56,042 bases of DNA. Origin: Pantoea cypripedii (GTDB taxonomy: Bacteria > Pseudomonadota > Gammaproteobacteria > Enterobacterales > Enterobacteriaceae). The stretch lies in NCBI RefSeq assembly GCF_011395035.1, contig NZ_CP024770.1:1430230-1486271 (forward strand), given 5' to 3'. The position numbers and the translations under genes are program-made. The stretch's first letter is position 1. Every line of letters starts with the position of its first letter. Below are positions 18,052 to 26,764 of this stretch, piece by piece. The notes under the pieces are model-generated. The model ran no database searches. It saw only the letters and a program-made list of their open reading frames with translations, and was not told the origin of the DNA.

Positions 18052-19179
18052 TTACCTCAGTCGCTTGCGAAGAGAAATGCGTGAGGCATTAATCAGAACA
18101 AAGGCATAAAGTGACAAAATTCCGCACTCTTTGAAGAACATCTTCCAGTCATCGCCACCCAGGAATAACGTTTTAATAAGAGACATAAAATGTGTAGCGG
18201 GCAGAATCTGGCTAATCACCTGGACGACAACGGGCAGATTACGGATATCAAAGACAAATCCGGAGAGCATCATGGCAGGCATAAAGCTCGCAATCAGTGC
18301 GATCTGGCTTGCAAGGAATTGCCCCGGCGCAAAGCCAGAGATAGTTAGTCCAAGCCCCAGGGAAACCAGCAGGTAGAGATGGGAAGAAAGAAGAATTGCC
18401 CACAGTGACCCCCGTATTGGCACCTCGAACAGAAAATGAGAAGCCAGTATGCAAAACACCAGGTCTATGGAGCCAAGCACCATATAGGGAGTGAGTTTTG
18501 CCAACACTAATTCAAGTGGACGGACGGGAGTGACAAAGAGTGCTTCTAATGTGCCTCGTTCGCGTTCCCGCGCGATCAGCAACCCGGTCAAAAATGCCCC
18601 GATCAATGTCAGAATCAAAACTATCAGACCGGGTACGATAAACCAGGTGCTATTACTGGATTCGTTAAACCACATCCGTTGCTCAATCATAACGCTGCCC
18701 CGGGAAGTCTGGCTACTGCCACCGTTACCGGTTACAGAAGTCTGTGAGGCCAGCGCGCCGGTGACGTAACTCTGTGCTGAAGTGGCAACACTGGTCGACG
18801 CACCATTCACAATAAGCTGAAGTTGCGCATTACCTGTTGTAAGACGTTGAGCAAAGTCAGAAGGAATACGCAAAATGGCATCTGTTTCCCCCTTTCGCAG
18901 TGCGCTTTGAGCAGAATCAAAACTCGTATATTCATGAACAGAAAGGTAACGGCTTCCCTGAAGTGCAGTAATAATTTGTCGAGACTGCGTCGTGTTCTGT
19001 TCTTGTACCACTCCGATGCGGGCATTCGATAAATCGAACGAGAGGCCATAACCAAACAGCAGTATCAACACGACTGGCAGGAGTAGACCTACGGCAAGAT
19101 TGCTCTTGTCCCGGAGTAGTTGGCGAGTTTCCTTGCGGGTCAGTGATATCAGTCGGCTCAGGAAAGCAGAGGTTTTCAT
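18052..19179 (-). CDS. ABC-2 type permease, YbhS-like
   Basis: The 375-residue partner permease has the same layout as the next gene: a N-terminal membrane segment, a periplasmic domain with MWFNESSNSTWFIVPGL, and five further segments after LLIARERERGTLEALFVTP. Its ATG overlaps the stop of the ATPase gene (ATGA at 19176-19179), so translation is coupled. It pairs with the YbhR-like protein. Confidence 0.88.
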   Translation of the reverse strand: MKTSAFLSRLISLTRKETRQLLRDKSNLAVGLLLPVVLILLFGYGLSFDLSNARIGVVQEQNTTQSRQIITALQGSRYLSVHEYTSFDSAQSALRKGETDAILRIPSDFAQRLTTGNAQLQLIVNGASTSVATSAQSYVTGALASQTSVTGNGGSSQTSRGSVMIEQRMWFNESSNSTWFIVPGLIVLILTLIGAFLTGLLIARERERGTLEALFVTPVRPLELVLAKLTPYMVLGSIDLVFCILASHFLFEVPIRGSLWAILLSSHLYLLVSLGLGLTISGFAPGQFLASQIALIASFMPAMMLSGFVFDIRNLPVVVQVISQILPATHFMSLIKTLFLGGDDWKMFFKECGILSLYAFVLINASRISLRKRLR

Positions 19180-20948
19180 ATTTTGACCTCGGCCTGATGT
19201 CCCTGCGCGCGCGCGTTTTCAACAATCGCAATAAACGCGGTATTCATATCAGCCGCATTTTCCAGACCAGCTTGCTGACGTACTTCGTGCGGTGTACCCA
19301 GTGCCAGCATTTTCCCTGCGTCCTGAATGGCTATCCGATCACAGTACTCAGCTTCCTCCATAAAGTGGGTGGTCACGATGACGGTGATACCATTGTTAGC
19401 CAGTTCACCAATGGTGTACCAGAATGATCGGCGTGCCAGCGGATCGATACCACTGGTTGGCTCATCTAAAAAAACGATTTCAGGTTCATGCAGCAGAGCG
19501 GCTGCCATTGATAAACGCTGCTTAAATCCTCCGGGCAATTCCCCGCTAATCGCATTTGGCTCCAGATTGAACTGGTTAAGCGAAGCGTCAATTCGTTGTG
19601 CCAGATGTTTACTGGACAGACCGTAAGCACCGCCAAAAAAAGTCAAATTCTCACGTACTGTCAGGTTGCTGTATAAAGCGAACTTTTGTGAGACATAGCC
19701 AATTTTCGCTCGAGCTTTGGCCCGCGCCGTTCGCAGGTTCATCCCTGCCACTTCAAGATTTCCGCTGGTTGCAGGTAGCAGACCGCAGAGCATTCTGAAT
19801 GTGGTGGTTTTACCTGCACCATTTGGCCCCAGAAGACCAAATATTTCCCCACGATTGACCTGAAATGAGGTACTGGCTACAGCGGTAAAATCGCCAAATT
19901 TTCTTACCAGGTCACGAACGACGATGACCGGCTCCTCTGCCACGTTCCTGTTTTGCTGGTGTGCTACCTTGTCGGACTTCACCGGTTCGGATGAAGTCTG
20001 TTCATTCTGATATTGTGCCTGGTGGAGCAAAACCATAAAGCCGTCTTCAAGTTCAGCAGGCCGCCGTGAAGATGTAAGGTGGCCGGGAAGTGAATCCTCA
20101 TCCGCAGATCGACAGATAAAACGAACGGCATTACCTTTCGGGACGGCATCAATTATCTGTTCACGATTTTCAAGGAGTTGTGCCTGTAAACTTCGCGCTT
20201 TCATGTTTCCCGCGGGCGTTGCCTGCCATGTCCGGCCATCGGCATTTTTACGTAATTCAGCGGGTGTTCCCTGCGCCAGAATCTGTCCCTGGTACATAAC
20301 GTAAATCTGCGCACATCGTTCAGCTTCATCCATATATGCCGTACTGATAATCACGCTCAGCTTTTCATCCTGGACCAGCTGCTCGATAATTTTCCACAAA
20401 TCACGACGTGACAAGGGATCAACCCCCACACTGGGTTCATCAAGCAGCAATAAGTCGGGGGAACGAACCAGGGTACATGCCAGCCCGAGCTTTTGCTTCA
20501 TGCCCCCAGACAGTTTCCCCGCCGGTCTGGTGGTAAATCTTGAGAGATCGGTTATAGACAATAGCCTTTCGAAGCGATCACGCCGTGTTTGTTGATCGAC
20601 ACCATGCAGATCGGCATAGAGTTCCAGGTTTTCCTGAACACTCAGGTCTTCATACAATCCAAAACGCTGTGGCATATAACTGATACGGTTTTGTATCGCC
20701 TGTGGATCAACACAAACATCCGTCCCAAGCACCTCGAGGGTGCCTGAAGAAGGGGAATAAAGGCCGGCAATCATTCGCTGCAGCGTTGTCTTTCCGGCTC
20801 CATCAGGACCAACCAGGGCCGTCAATTCTCCTGCCCGAATATTCATGTTCAGGCTGTCCAGAGCATGGATTACTGGCGTTGATTTACCAGCGGACGCGAA
20901 GGTCTTGACGAGATCCCGGGCAATAACGACGTCACGTTCAGCAGCCAT
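19176..20948 (-). CDS. Double ABC ATPase, YbhF-like
   Basis: The 590-residue protein carries two ABC domains in tandem. The first has Walker A VGPDGAGKTT, signature LSGGMKQKLGLA and Walker B LLLDEPSVGVDP. The second (from about residue 340) has GPNGAGKTTT, signature LPGGFKQRLSMA and FLDEPTSGIDP. The proline in the second signature is common in YbhF proteins. It drives the two ABC-2 permeases. I prefer the ATG at 20948 (MAAERDVV), one base after the adaptor stop; a GTG at 20960 in the same frame is the alternative. Confidence 0.9.
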   Translation of the reverse strand: MAAERDVVIARDLVKTFASAGKSTPVIHALDSLNMNIRAGELTALVGPDGAGKTTLQRMIAGLYSPSSGTLEVLGTDVCVDPQAIQNRISYMPQRFGLYEDLSVQENLELYADLHGVDQQTRRDRFERLLSITDLSRFTTRPAGKLSGGMKQKLGLACTLVRSPDLLLLDEPSVGVDPLSRRDLWKIIEQLVQDEKLSVIISTAYMDEAERCAQIYVMYQGQILAQGTPAELRKNADGRTWQATPAGNMKARSLQAQLLENREQIIDAVPKGNAVRFICRSADEDSLPGHLTSSRRPAELEDGFMVLLHQAQYQNEQTSSEPVKSDKVAHQQNRNVAEEPVIVVRDLVRKFGDFTAVASTSFQVNRGEIFGLLGPNGAGKTTTFRMLCGLLPATSGNLEVAGMNLRTARAKARAKIGYVSQKFALYSNLTVRENLTFFGGAYGLSSKHLAQRIDASLNQFNLEPNAISGELPGGFKQRLSMAAALLHEPEIVFLDEPTSGIDPLARRSFWYTIGELANNGITVIVTTHFMEEAEYCDRIAIQDAGKMLALGTPHEVRQQAGLENAADMNTAFIAIVENARAQGHQAEVKI

Positions 20949-20949
20949 G

Positions 20950-21963
20950 TTATTTTCCACTGTTCACGGAAGGAGTTTGAATGGTGACTGTGGCGGGTTG
21001 TCCCATGCGAAGAACGTTATCCGGGTCGTTGACGATGATGCGCATTTCATAGACCAGGTTGGTTCTGAGTTCTTCGGTCTGGACTGATTTTGGCGTAAAT
21101 TCGGCAACGGAAGATATATAGCCGATTTTGCCGGACACCGGTTTGTCTGGGAATGAATCGGTAGTGACACTCGCGTTCATTCCAGATTTTACGCGGCCCA
21201 GATCGCTTTCACTGACCCAGACACGCACCCATTTCGGATCACTGATCGCCAGGGTATAAACAGCTTTTTGCGCACTGGTCATATCACCTGGCTCCTGAAG
21301 CCTTGCTCTTACCAACGCATTTACCGGGGCGCGTAATTCCGTTTGAGAAATCCGGTATTGCAGTAATTCAAGGTCAGCTTCAAGTGCTTTGACTTGTGCG
21401 ACTGTCGCTTCGCGTTGTTCTGTCCGAACGCCTTTTAACATGAGTTCAAGACTTGCCCGGCGCTCATTAACACTGGCCTGAGCCATGCTAAAGTTGTTTT
21501 TTGTCGTATCCAGCTCCTGCTGGCTGATTCCCTTTCCTTTTGTATTCAATGATATATGTTGAATTCGGGTAAGGTCTGCTTTTGCTTTCGTCTGTTGCGC
21601 GAGCGCAGATGCCAATTGAGCTTTTGCCTGCATAATTTCTTCGGGACGAGCACCTGACTGTTGCTCCCGAACGGTTTGTTTCTCGGCATCCAGACGAGCC
21701 TGAGCTTGCTTTAACTGGATCTGGAGTGCCTGACTATCAAGCCTGGCAACAATCTGACCTGCAGAAATTTTATCGCCTTCATCCACGGATAATGTGCTGA
21801 TCCTGCCGCTCTCCTCGAATGCCAGAGATACCTGACGGATATCCACGTTACCTTGTAATGTCAGTTGATTCCTGTCACCGCCGTGTCGATTACTTAGCCA
21901 GACAGCAACGATTACTGCTGCAAGGACAATAAGCACCAAGCCTGCTATCACTTTTTTATTCAT
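20950..21963 (-). CDS. HlyD-type membrane-fusion adaptor, YbhG-like
   Basis: The 337-residue protein has one N-terminal membrane anchor (GLVLIVLAAVIVAVWL), a biotinyl-lipoyl-like half motif (SGRISTLSVDEGDKISAGQI), a long coiled-coil hairpin (about residues 80-210) and the second half motif (LRAPVNALVRARLQEPGDM). It bridges the permeases and the outer-membrane duct. It is the first gene of the exporter operon and divergent from a TetR regulator, with a shared operator between them. Confidence 0.9.
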   Translation of the reverse strand: MNKKVIAGLVLIVLAAVIVAVWLSNRHGGDRNQLTLQGNVDIRQVSLAFEESGRISTLSVDEGDKISAGQIVARLDSQALQIQLKQAQARLDAEKQTVREQQSGARPEEIMQAKAQLASALAQQTKAKADLTRIQHISLNTKGKGISQQELDTTKNNFSMAQASVNERRASLELMLKGVRTEQREATVAQVKALEADLELLQYRISQTELRAPVNALVRARLQEPGDMTSAQKAVYTLAISDPKWVRVWVSESDLGRVKSGMNASVTTDSFPDKPVSGKIGYISSVAEFTPKSVQTEELRTNLVYEMRIIVNDPDNVLRMGQPATVTIQTPSVNSGK

Positions 21964-22004
21964 TTTTAACCACTTTCTTCTGCTGAAACCGTCATTACGT
22001 CCTT

Positions 22005-22025
22005 AGTTAAAATTTAATTTAAACT
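22005..22025. promoter_or_regulatory. Near-perfect 21-bp palindromic operator between exporter operon and its TetR gene
   Basis: The site begins AGTTAAAATT (22005-22014) and ends ATTTAAACT. Nine of ten base pairs of the two half-sites match, with a single central base. It lies 42 bases from the adaptor start and 58 from the regulator start, the usual place for a TetR-family repressor that controls both directions. Confidence 0.65.
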
Positions 22026-22083
22026 TTATTTATGCAATAATAAAGGCATTCACAGAAAAAAATTTTTACAACTGGATTTATTT

Positions 22084-22725
22084 ATGAGCCGAGCGCGTCG
22101 AAGTGATGGTGATGTAACACGGGAAAAGATCCTGGAAGCTGCCGGGGAACTGATTGCTGAACAAGGACTTGCAAAAACAACAAACAAAGCTATATCCATT
22201 GCTGCGCAAGTTGATTTAGCCGCCATTAACTACCATTTCGGTGGTCGTGACGGTCTGTATCTCGCCGTTCTTTCGTATGCACATCGGCACTATCTGGATG
22301 GGAAAAAACTGGCCGATTTGGCAGAGAGTGCTCTTCAACCTGAAGAAAAGTTAGGGCTGTTTCTCGAAACATTTATCTCAAAACTGAATGAGGGCAATGG
22401 CTGGCATGGTCGGGTAATCGCAAGAGAAATGCTGGCACCCTCAGTGCAACTGTTAGATTTCATGAACAGCGAAGGGATTGGAAAAATACAATCTGTTCGA
22501 AAGATTATCAGTGAAGTATCGGGTATCAGTGAAGATGATCCAGCATTGTTACCCTGCATGCTGAGTGTTGTCGCTCCCTGCATGATGCTAATGGTTGCCG
22601 GCAACCGAATCCCGGGTCCGGTAAGAGAGGTTGCGGCTATGCAGACTCAAATACTGACCGAACATTTTAAACGGTTTTCCCTGGCAGGATTGCAGGCAAC
22701 CAGAGATTACCACCGTAATAAATGA
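22084..22725 (+). CDS. TetR-family regulator, CecR-like, of the exporter operon
   Basis: The 213-residue protein has a TetR helix-turn-helix at residues about 12-58 (ILEAAGELIAEQGLAKTT, AAQVDLAAINYHFGGRDGLY) and a helical ligand-binding C-terminal part with a central EGIGKIQSVRKIIS helix. The gene order TetR<>HlyD-double ATPase-two permeases matches E. coli cecR-ybhGFSR, where CecR represses the exporter genes. Here it most likely binds the palindrome at 22005-22025 and releases it when a toxic compound is bound. The inducer is unknown. Confidence 0.87.
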   Translation: MSRARRSDGDVTREKILEAAGELIAEQGLAKTTNKAISIAAQVDLAAINYHFGGRDGLYLAVLSYAHRHYLDGKKLADLAESALQPEEKLGLFLETFISKLNEGNGWHGRVIAREMLAPSVQLLDFMNSEGIGKIQSVRKIISEVSGISEDDPALLPCMLSVVAPCMMLMVAGNRIPGPVREVAAMQTQILTEHFKRFSLAGLQATRDYHRNK

Positions 22726-22787
22726 TTTCTTTGGATCCAATTTGTGCAACGCGTAAACATTGTATCTTCAAATTTTGTGTTATATCG

Positions 22788-23420
22788 CTATCGTAGCCTA
22801 TGTGCCGCGCGTTCCAGATAACTGAAACACAAAACCTCTAGCTGACTGCTCCAGGTCCGCAACATTGTGGGGGTAGCTCCACCTTCAATCATAAACGTTG
22901 TCGGACCAACCATCACTGCCATTAAAAGATAGGCCACACTGGGCAAGTCCTCGAAGTGCACATCTGAAGCCGTCTTTAATGCGGTGGTCAATATAGAAAG
23001 ACCACGTTCCTCACTTTTTACTGACAACTCATGTGCATCCAGTTGGCGCGATACTAAATACAGGGCGCGTGATTCATCAATGCGCTCGATTTTTGCCTGC
23101 ACAAAAGCGCCCACAACTGTTGAAACGATGTCCGCAAGGGGCCTCCCGTGAACAGATTCTGCAGCCCGGCTCACCTGAATTGCAACTTCCTGCACGTGAC
23201 GTTCGACAACAGCAAAAAGCAGTGCCTGTTTGTTTGGATAATACTGATACAACGTACCTACCGATGTACCTGCGCGTTCTGCCACCCGGATAGTGGTGAG
23301 ACGTTGTGGACCTTCCGTAAGTAAAACCTGAATAGTTGCCTCGAAAATAGCATCGACAGTTGCTTGTGATCGGGCCTGGCGTGGCTTTTTACGTGGGGTC
23401 AGGTTTACATTTCCGCTCAT
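22788..23420 (-). CDS. TetR-family regulator
   Basis: The 210-residue protein has a TetR DNA-binding region at residues about 15-65 (ATVDAIFEATIQVLLTEG, VAERAGTSVGTLYQYYPNKQ) with a basic N-terminus (TPRKKPRQARSQ). The C-terminal ligand domain is not recognisable to a substrate. It is divergent from an SDR gene 234 bases away and very likely represses it. It ends 62 bases from the convergent stop of the exporter regulator. Confidence 0.87.
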   Translation of the reverse strand: MSGNVNLTPRKKPRQARSQATVDAIFEATIQVLLTEGPQRLTTIRVAERAGTSVGTLYQYYPNKQALLFAVVERHVQEVAIQVSRAAESVHGRPLADIVSTVVGAFVQAKIERIDESRALYLVSRQLDAHELSVKSEERGLSILTTALKTASDVHFEDLPSVAYLLMAVMVGPTTFMIEGGATPTMLRTWSSQLEVLCFSYLERAAHRLR

Positions 23421-23629
23421 AGCTATATGCGAATATCAAACGTGAAGGAACTAACATACTATAACTGAACATGTGATCAATCAATAAAACTTTATGGATT
23501 GCGATTATTAATCTTAACGGCGAATCCAGAAAAATAATAATAAGTATGCAGCTTGAAGTTGAATTTCATATCTTGTATTTGAGTGGATGAATGCATTTTT
23601 GTATTTTTCTGTTACTCCCTTTTCTATAA

Positions 23630-23644
23630 TACCTTTCTAAGGTA
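23630..23644 (+). promoter_or_regulatory. Operator-like palindrome between a TATAAT box and the SDR start
   Basis: TACCTT-TCT-AAGGTA (23630-23644) directly follows TATAAT (23625-23630). A bound repressor here would block transcription of the SDR gene; the divergent TetR protein is the candidate. No good -35 box at standard spacing was found. Confidence 0.4.
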
Positions 23645-23654
23645 AGGAATTAAT

Positions 23655-24617
23655 ATGCCGACAGTATTAATCACTGGAGGTCATTCAGGGCTCGGTCTTG
23701 AAGCTTCAAGAGAAATAGCCTCAATGGGATTTAACCTGATCCTGGCAGGTAGAGATCCCATACGCATCGAGTCAATCGCTAAAGAATTAAGATTGTCTCA
23801 TAATATAGACGTCACGGTACTCCAGTTAGATGTGTCATCATTACTGTCGGTAAGGCAGGCAGCTATTCTTTGTAATGATATGTTGACGAACGGAAAGATT
23901 GATTCGCTGCAGGCAATTATCTGTAATGCCGGGGCGAGTTTTATCGGAAAGGTTTCCTACAGTGTAGATGGTTATGAAATGACATTCGCCACCAATTATC
24001 TGGGGCATTTTTTACTCATTCAACTGCTGGTAGATAATATCACTGATAATGGTCGAATCGTATTTGTGGCAAGTGGTACACATGACCCTGATACACGAGA
24101 TGGAATGCTGATTGGTAAAGCCGTCGAGGCAAACGCACGTATATTGGCCAATATGGGTAAAGATGGTGGGAAATCTGTCTCATTTGGGAAACGATATGCG
24201 ACTTCTAAGCTTTGCATGATTCTGTGTGCTTACGAGCTGGATCGACGATTAAAACGGTCGGGGAAATCAATTGCGTCTATTGCTTATGACCCTGGTTCAA
24301 TACCTGATACCAATTTAATGAGAGGTCTGCCAACTCCGTTACAGCCATTTATCAAATCCCGATTTATGCGGTGGATAGCAAAAGGTTTAGGGGTTACACA
24401 GGGACGTCTGGATTTTTCAGGGATATCTCTTGCAAAAATTGCTACCGAATCTGATTACGCGAAAATGTCGGGGAAATATTTACAGTCGCATGACGGAGTA
24501 TTACTGGTTAAGCAATCATCGAAAGCCTCTTACGACGAAGCAGGAGCCGCTAAGCTCTGGGAAGATTCCCGAGATCTTGCACATTTGCATTCATTCGAGG
24601 AGCCGAAAAGTTTATAG
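23655..24617 (+). CDS. Short-chain dehydrogenase/reductase
   Basis: The 320-residue classical SDR has the cofactor motif TGGHSGLG at the N-terminus, ICNAGAS (NAG motif) and the catalytic YATSK (YxxxK), with an upstream serine in FVASGTHD. The resemblance is to the retinol dehydrogenase/WW-oxidoreductase-like group, often annotated as oxidoreductase of unknown substrate. AAGGA precedes ATG 23655. With the divergent TetR gene it forms a two-gene detoxification-like unit. Confidence 0.85.
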   Translation: MPTVLITGGHSGLGLEASREIASMGFNLILAGRDPIRIESIAKELRLSHNIDVTVLQLDVSSLLSVRQAAILCNDMLTNGKIDSLQAIICNAGASFIGKVSYSVDGYEMTFATNYLGHFLLIQLLVDNITDNGRIVFVASGTHDPDTRDGMLIGKAVEANARILANMGKDGGKSVSFGKRYATSKLCMILCAYELDRRLKRSGKSIASIAYDPGSIPDTNLMRGLPTPLQPFIKSRFMRWIAKGLGVTQGRLDFSGISLAKIATESDYAKMSGKYLQSHDGVLLVKQSSKASYDEAGAAKLWEDSRDLAHLHSFEEPKSL

Positions 24618-24694
24618 CGATTAAAAAACTTGCTTACTCGGTTGGTGGCGCCGCTCTTTTGCAGCAAGATTCTTCCAGAAGGTTGCCAATAACT

Positions 24695-24713
24695 GATAAT
24701 GATTATTATTTAC
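24695..24713 (+). promoter_or_regulatory. Fur-box-like sequence
   Basis: GATAATGATTATTATTTAC matches 15 of 19 bases of the Fur consensus, including an intact left half GATAATGAT. No intact iron gene follows; only the ABC exporter fragment at 24907-25020 is downstream. Confidence 0.4.
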
Positions 24714-24906
24714 ATAATTGCAAACACCAGTATGATGACTCTTTACGTTTCGTTGCGGGAACTGAGTACTCAGCGACATCCCCAGCCGGGTGCTCACAAA
24801 AGAGGGTCTTCAATGCAATCCACTCACCGATTACATTCTCTGCAGCAGTTAACCGATATGGCTCACAAGTGGGGCTATGATTACGAGCTGGCGAACAGCA
24901 ACTGCT

Positions 24907-25020
24907 CGGGTAGGAGAGGGTGGAGGGCTGCTCTCCGGTGGCAAACGCCAATGTGTCGCCATTGCCCGAGTCCGTTCGGGCATAGCTGCGTTACATATTT
25001 CGCCTGTGCTGGTTGAGTAG
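24907..25020 (+). pseudogene. Fragment of an ABC exporter ATPase domain
   Basis: In one frame the DNA reads GEGGGLLSGGKRQCVAIARV and later SPVLVE, then TAG. This is the signature region LSGGQ/KxQRxAIARA of an exporter-type ABC ATPase, with a Cys replacing the usual Arg and a disrupted Walker B. Neither Walker A nor the membrane domain is found nearby. The Fur-like box 200 bases upstream suggests that the ancestor could have been a siderophore-type ABC gene, but that is only a guess. Confidence 0.5.
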
Positions 25021-25065
25021 GGTTTTAATATAAAATTTAATCTGCGGTTTCAGGAGATATTACAC

Positions 25066-26562
25066 TCAGGCTCTATCCCCAAGAGAAGATGCCATGCTGG
25101 CATATACGTGGGGAGATCGAATTTTAATAAAGTAAGCCCCTAAAAACCCGATCAAAAACGAACCGAACAGCAATCCTTTAAACACGTACTCAAGGGTTCC
25201 CTGCACTCCCAGTAGAACATCAAAACTTGTCAGGGCCACATATAAGATGGGAAATAAACCCAAAATACTCAACAGTGGAGCCCAGAAGGTATTCCAGCGG
25301 CGATCATCTAACTTGTAACGACGGAAGAATGCGAAGATGGCAACACTTGCAAGACACTGAGTCATAATAATGCCCGCTGCTCCAACACCAGTAAACCAGG
25401 TGAATAATGTTTCATAGGGCTTGAGGCCCAGTGCTGCAAAAAGAGCGACTACCACAAAAACACTTGCCGTCTGGATATAGCAGGCAATATATGGAGAGCG
25501 ACGTACTGGATGCGTTTTCCCCATAGTCTTACAAAACAACCCTTGCCGTCCGATAGCAAACAAATAGCGTGAAACGTTGTTGTGGAACGTCACGATAGCT
25601 GCAAACAGGCTGGTGATAATAAGGATCTCAAAAGCATGGGCAGCCAGGCCACCCAGTACATTCCTGCTTACCGTGAAAACCAGATTACCTGATTCGGCCT
25701 GGGTAATAGATACGGCTTTATCACCCATGACGTTGATTAATAACCATGCAGTGAGTGAATAGAAAGCGCCCATAAAGATGACTGCGGTATAAGTTGCAAT
25801 GGGTATGGTTTTTTTGGGGTTTTTAGCTTCCTCACCATAAATAGCGGTGCCTTCAAATCCGATGAATGATGCGTGAGCGAACATCATTGCCACACCAACG
25901 CTCCCTGAGAACGTCGCCTGAAGACTGAATGGCTCAAATGTGTACGAACTCAGTGAGGGTGTAGACGGACTGAATAAAATTCCCAGGTCCAAAAGAACAA
26001 TGATAAGGGTTTCGAGCGTCAGTAACGTTGCAAGAACCATTGCACCGGCATGAAGGCGACGAAGTCCCAACCAAAGACACGCCACCATCGCGGCAAAAGA
26101 ATAAATATACCAGGGTAGATGAATATTAAGGGAATGAATGAAAAGTTCATCCAGGTAATAGCCAACACCTCCGTATAAACCTAACTGAATTGCATTGTAT
26201 GAGAATATGGTCAGGAACGCAGCCCCTAATCCGAATGGACGACCAATACCCTGCGTAATATAGGAATAAAATGCACCTGTGTTAGTGATATGTCGGCTCA
26301 TCGCAATATATCCTACAGAGAAAACCAGCAAGATTAAAGCAATCGTGACAAAAGCCCCGGCGATACCAATACCGTTACCACTGCCAATAATAACAGGGAA
26401 TAATGCGACAACAACTGTTAATGGTGCAGCAGCGGCAATGACAAAAAAGACTATGCTCATTACACCTACACTATTACGTTCCAGTACATTAGAATCGCTG
26501 TATTTACTTTCCTGGCCTGCATGCACATTATTCATGTTTCCATGATTAATTTCTTGGGACAT
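25066..26562 (-). CDS. APC-family amino-acid permease
   Basis: The 498-residue inner-membrane protein has about 12-14 membrane segments and the APC landmarks: AAAAPLTVVVALFPVIIGSG in segment 1, SRHITNTGAFYSYITQGIGR in segment 2-3 and a conserved SFIGFEGTAIYGEEAKNPKK loop. The frame is open further upstream, but ATG 26562 (MSQEINH) follows GAGG by 7 bases. It is the last gene of a leftward operon (aldehyde dehydrogenase, APH-fold kinase, barrel protein, FAD enzyme), though a 202-base gap before it could hold its own promoter. It probably imports the amine or amino acid that the operon degrades. Confidence 0.87.
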   Translation of the reverse strand: MSQEINHGNMNNVHAGQESKYSDSNVLERNSVGVMSIVFFVIAAAAPLTVVVALFPVIIGSGNGIGIAGAFVTIALILLVFSVGYIAMSRHITNTGAFYSYITQGIGRPFGLGAAFLTIFSYNAIQLGLYGGVGYYLDELFIHSLNIHLPWYIYSFAAMVACLWLGLRRLHAGAMVLATLLTLETLIIVLLDLGILFSPSTPSLSSYTFEPFSLQATFSGSVGVAMMFAHASFIGFEGTAIYGEEAKNPKKTIPIATYTAVIFMGAFYSLTAWLLINVMGDKAVSITQAESGNLVFTVSRNVLGGLAAHAFEILIITSLFAAIVTFHNNVSRYLFAIGRQGLFCKTMGKTHPVRRSPYIACYIQTASVFVVVALFAALGLKPYETLFTWFTGVGAAGIIMTQCLASVAIFAFFRRYKLDDRRWNTFWAPLLSILGLFPILYVALTSFDVLLGVQGTLEYVFKGLLFGSFLIGFLGAYFIKIRSPHVYASMASSLGDRA

Positions 26563-26764
26563 AAGAAAACCTCGTCGTCTCGTTAAATGTATAATAGTTG
26601 AAATAAAACTACCGGCGACTTGCATAACTCTACTGCATCAGGTTATTCCTGACTTTCTCTTATGTTGCCTGAAAAAGCGACGTCCCTATCCTTTAAGTTA
26701 TTTTGTAATTATTATTACGGCAATACTCTGGTCCTATGTGATCGTGTGATATTTAACAAATTCA

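Larger units (their letters stand above)
24618..25065. other. Decayed region between SDR gene and permease gene
   Basis: No intact gene is supported. The region holds a Fur-box-like site and a fragment of an ABC exporter ATPase, described separately, and looks like the residue of a lost iron-transport or export locus. Confidence 0.5.
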
